This document shows positions 1-5,522 of a stretch of DNA of 7,374 nucleotides, piece by piece (position 1 is the stretch's first letter; each line of letters starts with the position of its first letter). The position numbers and the translations under genes were made by a program. The notes under the pieces are model-generated. The model was given only the letters and a program-made list of their open reading frames with translations. It was not told the origin of the DNA and did not search any database. The stretch is taken from positions 1 through 7,374 of the forward strand of contig CAMUZD010000079.1 in assembly GCA_947165115.1 (NCBI GenBank). The letters run 5' to 3'. This DNA comes from an uncultured Clostridia bacterium (lineage in GTDB: Bacteria; Bacillota; Clostridia; Oscillospirales; Acutalibacteraceae).

Positions 1-460
1 CGGGCGAATCGGCATAGATATCGATATCAAATCCGTTTTTCGCCCGCCTGAATTCAATGCCGTCAAGCGGCGCGTTCCAGAGGGCGGCGGGCGCACCGTC
101 TGCGTCGGTGATTATTTCGCCGAGTGCGGTGCCGCAGGTCAGCAGCTGCTCGAGATAGCTATCCGCGAAGGCGTGGATTCCGGTTCTGTTGCCCCCGACG
201 GGTATTCGCGCGAGCACGCCGTCAAGGTATTCCTGCGCCGCGGAACCAGAGCAGACCGCCCTGAATCCGCCGGTCAGACGGACGATTTTGAGTATCGCCG
301 CGTCGATTACCGGCACCGCCTCCCTGAGAGCGTAATAGAGCCGGCATTCCGCCGAATTCATCGGCACGCTGCTTGCAATACCGGGAAACGGCCTGCCGGT
401 CTGCGCCCTGAAATCCGTTTCGGGAGGCTTTTCAATCTTCTTTTTTCTGAATAAACCCAT
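1..460 (-). CDS. Phage portal protein, N-terminal part (cut by window edge)
   Basis: The reading frame opens with an ATG at 460-458 and stays open to the window edge, giving the first 153 residues (MGLFRKKKIEKPPETDFRAQ...). A GAGGTGAAAGAG ribosome binding site lies just upstream, and only 10 bp separate the start from the terL stop codon, so the two genes are very probably co-translated. The protein starts with a short basic stretch, then the segment REAVPVIDAAILKIVRLTGG (about residues 47-66). This resembles the early helical part of phage portal proteins, where 'npvv..ai..ia' patterns are usual. Portal proteins form the dodecameric ring at one capsid vertex through which terminase pumps DNA. 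The assignment rests mainly on gene order (terS-terL-portal), backed by the N-terminal pattern. The diagnostic middle and C-terminal domains lie outside the window, so whether the gene is intact cannot be judged. Confidence 0.75.
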   Translation of the reverse strand, partial: MGLFRKKKIEKPPETDFRAQTGRPFPGIASSVPMNSAECRLYYALREAVPVIDAAILKIVRLTGGFRAVCSGSAAQEYLDGVLARIPVGGNRTGIHAFADSYLEQLLTCGTALGEIITDADGAPAALWNAPLDGIEFRRAKNGFDIDIYADSP

Positions 461-470
461 CTCTTTCACC

Positions 471-1739
471 TCACTTTCGCTCAACGCTCAGCGCGCAGAA
501 TCCGCCGCTTAAATCCGAGCAAATCATCTCCGAGACAAAATAGCGGATGTCATCCATCGCGTGGTCGTTTTCCTTGACGACCGAGTCTTCGGCTGATTTC
601 TCATTCCACCGGTAAAGTCCGAACTCCCTGACGGTATCTTTGCACTGAGCGCCGAAAAGAATTCTGCCGCATCTGAGAGCATCCTGCACGCGCCTTATCC
701 CGTCGAGCACATCATTTTTCGCGCGGACAACGCGGTATTCGCCCCGCCTGATTATATGCTCGATGAAGCTCGCGGCCGAGGGATCGACAATGACGCATTC
801 GATATCCCTGCCGCCGATGAGTTCTTTCAGCGCTTCGTAATGCTCTCCGTCCGTGCGGCGGATGCCCGTTCTGCGGCTGTCGTAATAGTATTCCGCGATA
901 CGATACCAGATGCCTTCGCTGAGCCCCCAAAGCCCGAAAGATGAGGGGTTGACCGTTCCGTAATCGCAGGAAACGCAGTATTTTTCAAATTCTTCGGGCA
1001 GGGGAACAACATGGCGCTCGGCCGAAAACATCGGATAGACGCAGCCGCGCGCGGCCACCCATCTGCCGAGGATGAATCTCTCCCTGAAAACGCCGGTATA
1101 AAGGCGCTCATACCTCGCGATTGTTGAGGGGCTGAGCGAGGGATTGTCGCGCATCGTGAAATGGATATAGAGGCAGTTTTTCTCCTGCGCCTTCTGTATC
1201 CAGTCTTGATAAAACCAGTGCATCGGGTGGTCGGGATTGCAGCTGAACCAGAGTTTCGCGCCCTCGGCGGAGCATCTGGCAACCGCCTGCGACGCAAACG
1301 AGCGGGGCATCAGGGCGACCTCGTCGAGCAGGACGCCCGAAAGAGTGATTCCCTGAATCAGCGAGGCGGAGCTCTCATCCCTGCCGCCGAAGAGATGAAA
1401 GGTGTTCCTGTGGCCGAATGCGCTTATTTCGACCTGATTTCTGCTGAGCTTTTCTTCACAGACAAAGCCGAGCGAGGCGAGTATCGGCAGGACCGGCGCG
1501 GTAATGTTTCTTCTGACCGACGCGATGGTTTTCCCGCAGACCGCAAACTGCGCCGAATCAAACCGGGACATCGCCCAGGTTATGAACGAAACCGAGAGGC
1601 AGAGCGTTTTGCCGCTCCTCACCGCGCCGTCGCAGATAATTCCGTCAAAGTGCTCCGTCCCGCTCCCGGGCAGCCACCAGGTCAGCGCCTTGAGCTGTTT
1701 CGGGGAAAACGGGGCGAATTCAGTCGTTTTCGCCGTCAT
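471..1739 (-). CDS. terL: Phage terminase, large subunit (ATPase/nuclease)
   Basis: This is a 422-residue DNA-packaging motor protein of the PBSX-like large terminase type. It translocates phage DNA into the prohead through the portal and cuts the concatemer. The N-terminal ATPase domain shows Walker A GAVRSGKT (residues 38-45), Walker B VLLDE (136-140) and the coupling motif FSCNP (165-169). The RNase H-like nuclease domain shows acidic residues in CDYG (D259), VDPSA (D319) and the NDHAMDD cluster (D392, D396, D397). All expected catalytic positions are present and the length is normal for the family. I chose the ATG at 1739-1737 over a longer in-frame start at 1862. It has an AGGAGA ribosome binding site about 7 nt upstream, and the extra 41 residues of the longer form look like non-coding frame. 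The gene overlaps the end of terS by 20 bp and lies 10 bp before portal. It appears functional. Confidence 0.95.
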   Translation of the reverse strand: MTAKTTEFAPFSPKQLKALTWWLPGSGTEHFDGIICDGAVRSGKTLCLSVSFITWAMSRFDSAQFAVCGKTIASVRRNITAPVLPILASLGFVCEEKLSRNQVEISAFGHRNTFHLFGGRDESSASLIQGITLSGVLLDEVALMPRSFASQAVARCSAEGAKLWFSCNPDHPMHWFYQDWIQKAQEKNCLYIHFTMRDNPSLSPSTIARYERLYTGVFRERFILGRWVAARGCVYPMFSAERHVVPLPEEFEKYCVSCDYGTVNPSSFGLWGLSEGIWYRIAEYYYDSRRTGIRRTDGEHYEALKELIGGRDIECVIVDPSAASFIEHIIRRGEYRVVRAKNDVLDGIRRVQDALRCGRILFGAQCKDTVREFGLYRWNEKSAEDSVVKENDHAMDDIRYFVSEMICSDLSGGFCALSVERK

Positions 1740-2061
1740 CGTTATTCTCCTCATCCGCCGCGAGCCCCGCGCTCTTTGCGAGCGCCTCGAGGAAGCCGCT
1801 TGCCCCGCCGCTCCGGGAAACGCTGAGCTGAGCGAGTTTTTCGAGGGCCTTGGCGCGGTCAAAGAATTTTATCTCCGATATGCACGAGCCCGTCTGCTTT
1901 ATCGAGGCGATATTGAAGGTGTCGAGCCTCTTTATCTGCCTGCCGGTCAGCGAATCCGAATGAAGCAGCAGTTTTATCGCGTCGGCATTCGAGCCGAAGG
2001 CGATGTGCCGCAGAGCCGAAACAATCTCATTGAAATCAATCTGATTTTCCGATTTAATCAC
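1720..2061 (-). CDS. terS: Phage terminase, small subunit
   Basis: This 113-residue protein sits immediately upstream of terL and overlaps its start by 20 bp, the usual place for the small terminase subunit, which recognises the packaging site and stimulates the large subunit. The segment VSALRHIAFGSNADAIKLLL followed by LDTFNIASIKQ and EIKFFDRAKALEKLAQLS matches the pattern I recall for small subunits of phages from gut Clostridia. The C-terminus is acidic (EENNDDGEND). The start is uncertain. The only standard start codon in frame is GTG at 2061-2059, but a strong AAAGGAG sequence runs straight into it with no spacer, and an in-frame stop lies just upstream. An unusual start such as ATT a few codons in cannot be excluded. 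The function is inferred from position and a remembered motif pattern, not from a domain search. Confidence 0.75.
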   Translation of the reverse strand: MIKSENQIDFNEIVSALRHIAFGSNADAIKLLLHSDSLTGRQIKRLDTFNIASIKQTGSCISEIKFFDRAKALEKLAQLSVSRSGGASGFLEALAKSAGLAADEENNDDGEND

Positions 2062-2106
2062 TCCTTTACATAATGCCCCTCACCCATAGGCGAAAACGCT
2101 GTTTTC

Positions 2107-2132
2107 CGCAGGATATTTATCCTGCGTTTTTT
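2107..2132 (+). terminator. Orphan rightward terminator-like hairpin between terS and the phosphoesterase gene
   Basis: A perfect 9-bp stem CGCAGGATA/TATCCTGCG (2107-2115 with 2118-2126) is followed on the plus strand by six T residues (2127-2132), the form of a Rho-independent terminator for rightward transcription. No rightward gene precedes it in the window, so its substrate is unclear. GTTTTC at 2101-2106 can pair either with GAAAAC at 2133-2138, closing an outer stem, or with GAAAAC at 2092-2097. It could be the leftover terminator of a host gene displaced by the phage module, or part of the terS leader read from the other strand. Confidence 0.5.
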
Positions 2133-2162
2133 GAAAACGGCGAAAATTCATGTAAAATCCGC

Positions 2163-2190
2163 TTGATTTTGACCGCAAACGGCGTATAAT
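2163..2190 (+). promoter_or_regulatory. Probable sigma-A promoter of the secreted phosphoesterase gene
   Basis: TTGATT (2163-2168) and a perfect TATAAT (2185-2190) are separated by 16 bp, which would start RNA near 2197 and leave a leader of about 30 nt. A second TATAAT lies at 2196-2201 but has no well-spaced -35 box. The AAGGAG ribosome binding site is at 2210-2215, 10 nt before the ATG at 2226. The call rests on consensus match only. Confidence 0.5.
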
Positions 2191-2225
2191 TGATATATAA
2201 TGAAAAAGGAAGGAGATTTTCTTCT

Positions 2226-3425
2226 ATGAAAAAATTTCTTGCTCTGTTTATGAGCCTCGTATTCACATTTGCGTTTATACTGCCCTGCTTCGCCTCGGAT
2301 GTGGACGTATCCCGCCCCGAGAGAGCACACCTCGCTTTCAATGATGACGGCAAATTCACGATTCTTCAGGTAGCGGATATTCAGGATGACGCCATGCTCT
2401 CGAATCTCGCGGTATCGGCCATCAAAAAAGCCGTTGAAGAGAGCAAGCCCGATTTAATCGTTCTGACCGGCGACAATATCGCGGGCTACTCCTGCGGCAC
2501 CAAGGGCCTTGCCAGAACCGCGCTGAAAGCCGTTATGGATATGTTTGAGGAAATCGGCGTTCCCGTTGCGGCGGTCTTCGGCAACCACGATGACGACACG
2601 ACCCCCTACACCAAGCTCGAGCAGATTGAGCAGTATGAAACCTATTCCTGCTATATCGGCTGCGCGGGCGTTGTCTGCGAAGCGACAGTCGGCAATAAAA
2701 CCACCACCAACGCAGGCACCTACAATGTTCCGATTTTCGCATCCGCAGACAGCGACGAAATCGCCTACAACCTCTGGTGCATCGATTCGGGCAACTACAA
2801 TCCCGACGATAACTACGGCGGCTACGGCTATGTTATGCCCGAGCAGGTCGAATGGTATAAGGCAAAATCAGATGAGCTCAAAGAGGCAAACGGCGGCGAG
2901 CCCGTTCCCTCGATGGCGTTCCAGCATATCGTTCCCCCTCAGATTTACAGAGCGCTCAAGGAAGTTGACAAAGGCACCGAAGGCGCATACCCCCACGAAG
3001 GAAAATACTGGACTCTTCCCGACGGTCTCGATCCCGAAACCAACTGGATGGGAGAAGCTCCCTGCCCGCCCAGCACCGCTTTTGAACCCGGCTACGCTGA
3101 ACTTGACGCAATGATAGAGCAGGGCGATGTCAAAGCCGTGTTCTTCGGCCACGACCATATCAACTGCTTCTGCGTTCCCTATGAGGGCATCGACCTCGTC
3201 TCAACTCCCGGCATCACCTTCCATTCATATAACAACTCCAACAGAGGCTTCCGCGTAATCACTCTCGATAAGAGCAATCTCGATTCCTATGAGACCTACA
3301 CGATGAACGCCGCCGAGCTCCTCGAAAACGGCAGCGCAATGGATAAGATTGCCCTCGCATTCAAGAATATCCTCGACGCGATAGTAAACTTCTTCAAGGA
3401 TCTCTGGTTCTCAATCACCGGCTGA
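2226..3425 (+). CDS. Secreted calcineurin-like metallophosphoesterase
   Basis: This 399-residue exported protein has a signal peptide MKKFLALFMSLVFTFAFILPCFA with likely cleavage after A23. The mature part carries the metallophosphoesterase metal-site motifs in order: ADIQD (D51, Q53), TGDN (residues 81-84), GNHD (119-122), FQH (H234) and GHDH (308-311). It should use a two-metal centre to hydrolyse a phosphomono- or phosphodiester outside the membrane; the substrate cannot be read from the sequence. The first motif is DxQ rather than the usual DxH, which I recall in some Firmicutes members, so activity is still plausible. The last 30 residues (about 369-399) form a Phe/Trp-rich amphipathic helix (AFKNILDAIVNFFKDLW) not needed for the fold. 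I chose the ATG at 2226 because it begins the signal peptide and has an AAGGAG 10 nt upstream; an in-frame ATG at 2190 lies inside the promoter. The next gene follows after 65 bp on the same strand. Confidence 0.92.
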   Translation: MKKFLALFMSLVFTFAFILPCFASDVDVSRPERAHLAFNDDGKFTILQVADIQDDAMLSNLAVSAIKKAVEESKPDLIVLTGDNIAGYSCGTKGLARTALKAVMDMFEEIGVPVAAVFGNHDDDTTPYTKLEQIEQYETYSCYIGCAGVVCEATVGNKTTTNAGTYNVPIFASADSDEIAYNLWCIDSGNYNPDDNYGGYGYVMPEQVEWYKAKSDELKEANGGEPVPSMAFQHIVPPQIYRALKEVDKGTEGAYPHEGKYWTLPDGLDPETNWMGEAPCPPSTAFEPGYAELDAMIEQGDVKAVFFGHDHINCFCVPYEGIDLVSTPGITFHSYNNSNRGFRVITLDKSNLDSYETYTMNAAELLENGSAMDKIALAFKNILDAIVNFFKDLWFSITG

Positions 3426-3431
3426 TGCAGT

Positions 3432-3473
3432 GTGATATAAAGAAAAATCACCAAAATACATTGTAAAAACAAT
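3432..3473 (+). promoter_or_regulatory. Possible weak promoter and small dyad before the small exported protein gene
   Basis: TGTGATATAAA (about 3431-3441) has the form of an extended -10 element, and its TGTGATA core is shared with the promoters of the two paralogous genes downstream. No acceptable -35 box sits 17 bp upstream. A small dyad ATTGT-AAAA-ACAAT (3460-3473) ends just before the ribosome binding site AAGGAG (3476-3481). The gene may instead be read through from the phosphoesterase promoter. Confidence 0.3.
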
Positions 3474-3490
3474 ATAAGGAGATAGAAATC

Positions 3491-4045
3491 ATGAAAAAGA
3501 TTCTGGCTTTTATTCTCTCCGCCGTTTTTATCATGGCTATGGCCGTTCCCGCATTCGCAGCCGGGAATAAAATTGTGAAAGCCGAGGCAACATTTGTTTA
3601 TCCCAAAGCGGGCGACAAAGTTGAATTCAAGTCATTGACCGTCGGAAATCCCGATGAGTATACCGCAGAGATAGAAAGCATCTATTATTTTGACAAAGAT
3701 TCCAATGTAGTTCATGTTAAAAACGCAGACGAATACACTGAAGGTATAATGTACCATGTCCGGATTAGATTCACCGAAAAAACCGGTTATCATATTGACA
3801 GTAATTGCGAATTCTGGATAAACGGTGAAAAACAGGTAGGCAGCGTTGGCACAAACCTTGCGGAAATTGCCTTTATTGTTGCCAAAAACGGTTCTCTTAA
3901 TCCGGCTACAGGCGAGCCTTTAAATCCCGGTGAAGGCGAAGAACCCGCTGAAGAACTCAACATTTTCCAGAAAATAATCGCTTTCTTCAAAAATCTTTTT
4001 GAGACAATCCGCAACTTTTTCACTTCACTTCTTCCGAAAGAATAA
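3491..4045 (+). CDS. Small exported protein of unknown function with C-terminal Phe-rich amphipathic helix
   Basis: This is a 184-residue protein I cannot assign to a named family. A signal peptide MKKILAFILSAVFIMAMAVPAFA predicts cleavage after A23. Residues about 25-135 look beta-rich, with alternating patterns such as YHVRIRFTEKTGYHIDSNCEFWING. They resemble the small 'AP.aG...' sandwich modules I recall from secreted Clostridia proteins. A Pro/Gly/Glu-rich linker (NPATGEPLNPGEGEEPAEE) leads to a C-terminal amphipathic helix (residues about 156-180, IFQKIIAFFKNLFETIRNFF). That helix closely resembles the tail of the upstream phosphoesterase. The start has AAGGAG 9 nt upstream. The coding sequence is clearly richer in A+T than the phosphoesterase gene, suggesting a separate history. 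The gene ends 15 bp before a strong terminator, so the two rightward genes form one short unit. A role at the cell surface beside the phosphoesterase is inference only. Confidence 0.85.
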   Translation: MKKILAFILSAVFIMAMAVPAFAAGNKIVKAEATFVYPKAGDKVEFKSLTVGNPDEYTAEIESIYYFDKDSNVVHVKNADEYTEGIMYHVRIRFTEKTGYHIDSNCEFWINGEKQVGSVGTNLAEIAFIVAKNGSLNPATGEPLNPGEGEEPAEELNIFQKIIAFFKNLFETIRNFFTSLLPKE

Positions 4046-4059
4046 TCTTTAATCATCAC

Positions 4060-4088
4060 GGCTCCCGTTATTCGGGAGTCGATTTTTA
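4060..4088 (+). terminator. Rho-independent terminator of the rightward secreted-protein genes
   Basis: An 8-bp stem, GGCTCCCG paired with CGGGAGTC (one G-T pair), encloses the loop TTATT and is followed by GATTTTTATTT. It lies 15 bp after the stop codon of the small exported protein gene. Confidence 0.85.
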
Positions 4089-4171
4089 TTTCTCTTTCGC
4101 TTTACTATCCGGAACAAATCTCTTCATCATCTGAACAACCTTCGGCTCATTGAAAATCAGAATAAAAAAAC

Positions 4172-4207
4172 AACCCCGGCAGGAGAATAACTCCGCCGGG
4201 GGTTTTT
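4172..4207. terminator. Bidirectional terminator hairpin
   Basis: CCCCGGC and GGAG pair with CTCC and GCCGGGG around the loop AATAA, with a single bulged A at 4181. The 11-bp stem has a run of A residues on its left (4164-4170) and TTTTT on its right (4203-4207), so it can stop transcription in both directions. It separates the rightward pair from the leftward genes and backs up the terminator at 4060. Confidence 0.8.
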
Positions 4208-4274
4208 GAATATATGTGGATTTGTAACGGGAACAAGTATGGCGCAAATAAATCCGCACTTCATTTGTTCTGTA

Positions 4275-4359
4275 TTGTCATCCTGAGCGCAGCGAAGGAT
4301 CTCATTGACAAACCATTTGCAAATCTGCGATTCTTCGGCCTTTGGCCTCAGAATGACAA
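4275..4359 (+). repeat. Dispersed palindromic repeat, copy 1
   Basis: This 85-bp element is bounded by imperfect inverted ends, TTGTCATCCTGAG and CTCAGAATGACAA. Its first 37 bases are identical to copy 2 at 5391, the middle differs in sequence and length, and the right arm is conserved again. The right arm contains a small hairpin GGCC-TTT-GGCC. I recognise the TCATCCTGAG...TCAGAATGAC pattern as a repeat found in many Clostridia genomes. It encodes no credible protein; small open frames crossing it are incidental. Confidence 0.8.
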
Positions 4360-4374
4360 GGTATAGTATTTCGG

Positions 4375-4510
4375 AGAACGTAGGGGCGCGGGTCTCCGGT
4401 GGAGACCTCTGCCGCAGGCAGAAGCGCCGACCGAGCCGACAGGCGAGACCGGATATTATCCGCCCGCCAACAGGATATGCGGAGCATCATCATCCACCCA
4501 AAGCATTCCT
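4375..4510. repeat. GC-rich foldable block (three-way junction), possibly a second repeat family
   Basis: The segment starts near the motif GTAGGGGCGCG. GGCGC (4385-4389) can pair with GCGCC (4424-4428), closing two adjacent perfect hairpins: GGTCTCC-GGT-GGAGACC (4391-4407) and TCTGCC-GCA-GGCAGA (4408-4422). A further hairpin CGGATA-T-TATCCG lies at 4450-4462. GTAGGGGCG-type starts are typical of small intergenic repeats I recall from Clostridia. Compared with the matching place after the second paralogue (around 5500), this block looks like an insertion of about 136 bp. The exact boundaries are estimates. Confidence 0.55.
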
Positions 4511-4525
4511 CAATAACTGACTGCA

Positions 4526-4555
4526 AATAAAAAACGGTCCGCCGAAGCGAACCGT
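4526..4555 (-). terminator. Terminator of the first paralogous anchored-protein gene
   Basis: Read leftward, ACGGTTCGC-TTCG-GCGGACCGT forms a 9-bp stem (one G-T pair) closed by a C(UUCG)G tetraloop, followed by TTTTTTATTT. It begins 20 bp past the stop codon at 4575-4577. The loop type makes the hairpin very stable. Confidence 0.9.
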
Positions 4556-4565
4556 CTTTATTGTT

Positions 4566-4784
4566 TTGTTTTACTTACGCAACCTTTTTCTTGGTGCAGA
4601 CATAAGCAGCAGCGGCAGCTACGGAAACAGCTGCGAATGCTACGATGCCGAGTGAGGAGGAACCGGTGTCAGCTGTTGCAGCAGCTTCGGTCTCTTCGAC
4701 GACGGTCTCTTTGTTGCCTGCATAGAGATCCTTGATCTTCTGCTTGAGAGAAGTGATAAGGTTGTGGATGGTGGTAAGGATATC
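4566..4784 (-). repeat. 219-bp exact duplicate, copy A (3' end of first paralogue)
   Basis: Every base matches 5562-5780 (offset 996). The match covers the last 70 or so codons, the stop codon and the first 9 bases of the 3' untranslated region. Identity drops sharply at 4785, where the copies fall to roughly 85% with many silent changes. This pattern suggests recent gene conversion. Confidence 0.95.
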
Positions 4785-5195
4785 GCCTACGATGGGAAGA
4801 GTGGCGATTTTTGCTTCGAGATCGCTGATTGCGCCTGCAACGTCTGCCTGAGAAGCAGTGCCTGCGGTGATGCCGTTCTCAACAAGGTCGATGAGCTTGA
4901 TGATGATGTCTTCGATTGCATCCCACCAGCCGGCTTCGGTCTGGAAGATGTGAAGAAGTCTCTCTACGATAGCGGAAGCGGTGAGATCAAAGAAGGGAAC
5001 GGGAGCGTTCTTCGCAGCAGCTTCCTCATCAAGATGAGCATTATACTCTGCAGCGTCGGTGAAAACCTTGTTGCAGTCGGGGCATACATAACCTTCGCCG
5101 TTGATGTTGACGTTGGTGGTTGCCTCGGCAAAAGCCATAACTGCGCAGGAAAGAGCGATTACAAGTGCAAGTGCGATTGAAATTACCTTTTTCAT
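4575..5195 (-). CDS. Exported, C-terminally anchored protein of unknown function with Cys2His zinc-finger-like motif (paralogue 1)
   Basis: This is a 206-residue protein of no family I recognise. Order: signal peptide with likely cleavage at AFA-E (after residue 23); a short segment YVCPDCNKVF...YNAHLDEE (C38, C41, H54), shaped like a C2H2 zinc finger lacking the second His; and a helical domain FFDLTASAIVERLL...WWDAIEDIIIKLIDLV...SLKQKIKDLYAG. An acidic, Ala/Thr-rich linker then leads to an ADTGSSS motif, a hydrophobic segment (LGIVAFAAVSVAAAAAYV) and a KKK tail. The end resembles a sortase sorting signal with a degenerate LPxTG, or a plain membrane anchor. I chose the ATG at 5195-5193 because AAAGGA lies 10 nt upstream; the TTG at 5204 is too close to it. 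It has its own promoter and terminator. The region from FFDLTA onward is shared with paralogue 2, but the zinc-finger-like part is not. Confidence 0.88.
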   Translation of the reverse strand: MKKVISIALALVIALSCAVMAFAEATTNVNINGEGYVCPDCNKVFTDAAEYNAHLDEEAAAKNAPVPFFDLTASAIVERLLHIFQTEAGWWDAIEDIIIKLIDLVENGITAGTASQADVAGAISDLEAKIATLPIVGDILTTIHNLITSLKQKIKDLYAGNKETVVEETEAAATADTGSSSLGIVAFAAVSVAAAAAYVCTKKKVA

Positions 5196-5243
5196 TGGAA
5201 TCAAATCCTTTCTGATTGAAAATCTTGTAAACCTACGCCTGTA

Positions 5244-5295
5244 ATATTATCACAAAATGTAATAATTGTCAATCTTTTTTGTAACTTTTTGTAAC
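5244..5295 (-). promoter_or_regulatory. Promoter of paralogue 1 with phased GTTAC repeats
   Basis: Read leftward: TTGACA (5272-5267), a 17-bp spacer, and TAATAT (5249-5244) with an extended TGA just before it, a near-ideal sigma-A promoter. Upstream lie two GTTAC repeats (5295-5291 and 5285-5281, 10 bp apart). A related ATTAC (5263-5259) sits 22 bp further on inside the spacer. Such same-face direct repeats suit a dimeric regulator, possibly OmpR/PhoB-like. The arrangement is repeated before paralogue 2. Confidence 0.85.
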
Positions 5296-5390
5296 CGTTT
5301 GAATATTTTATGAATAGAAAATAAAAAAATTACATTTATATAAACGATTTTGTGATAATTGACAAGACCGGGAGTCGGGATAATAATACA

Positions 5391-5486
5391 TTGTCATCCT
5401 GAGCGCAGCGAAGGATCTCATTGACAAGCGTATAAAGAAAAGCGCTTCTGAATATGAGATTCTTCGGCGTTCGCCTCAGAATGACA
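5391..5486 (+). repeat. Dispersed palindromic repeat, copy 2
   Basis: This 96-bp element has the same inverted ends and the same first 37 bases as copy 1 at 4275. The middle is unrelated and 11 bp longer. In the right arm the hairpin reads GGCG-TT-CGCC where copy 1 has GGCC-TTT-GGCC, so both strands of the stem changed together. It lies between the promoter of paralogue 1 and the terminator of paralogue 2. The 375-bp gap around it (5196-5570) contains no gene. Confidence 0.8.
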
Positions 5487-5522
5487 GGATGTGTTTTCGG
5501 CAATTCCGCTGTTACAAAGTGC

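Noticed and set aside
1161..1826. Long plus-strand open frame opposite terL (also 1504-2073)
   Set aside because: It lies entirely antisense to the motif-complete TerL and TerS genes; GC-rich coding DNA gives such shadow frames. The protein is Arg-rich with no recognisable pattern.
471..1862. Longer form of TerL starting at 1862
   Set aside because: The additional 41 residues overlap terS in another frame, look Arg/Ser/Ala-rich like non-coding frame, and have no ribosome binding site, whereas the ATG at 1739 has a well-spaced AGGAGA.
2058..2087. Nine-codon leader peptide MGEGHYVKE ending in a TGA that overlaps the terS GTG
   Set aside because: It has no ribosome binding site upstream and is short enough to occur by chance. 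The stop-start overlap is suggestive of coupling but not enough to call.
4302..4526. Open frames on both strands across the repeat region
   Set aside because: They run through the dispersed repeat and the GC-rich foldable block, have no ribosome binding site, and encode nothing recognisable.
5120..5195. Lipoprotein signal in the paralogues (Cys inside the signal peptide)
   Set aside because: The residues before the Cys (ALSC, AFSC) do not fit a lipobox well and a hydrophobic stretch with an AFA cleavage site continues after it, so signal peptidase I is more likely.
5359..5386. Plus-strand TTGACA followed by TAATAA (possible promoter firing into repeat copy 2)
   Set aside because: The -10 match is poor (3 of 6) and there is no gene downstream on this strand before the terminator of paralogue 2. 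The surrounding TTTTGTGATAATTGACA may be a scrambled relic of the neighbouring promoter.
4275..5486. CRISPR array
   Set aside because: Only two repeat copies more than 1 kb apart, with a gene between them; no regular spacers.
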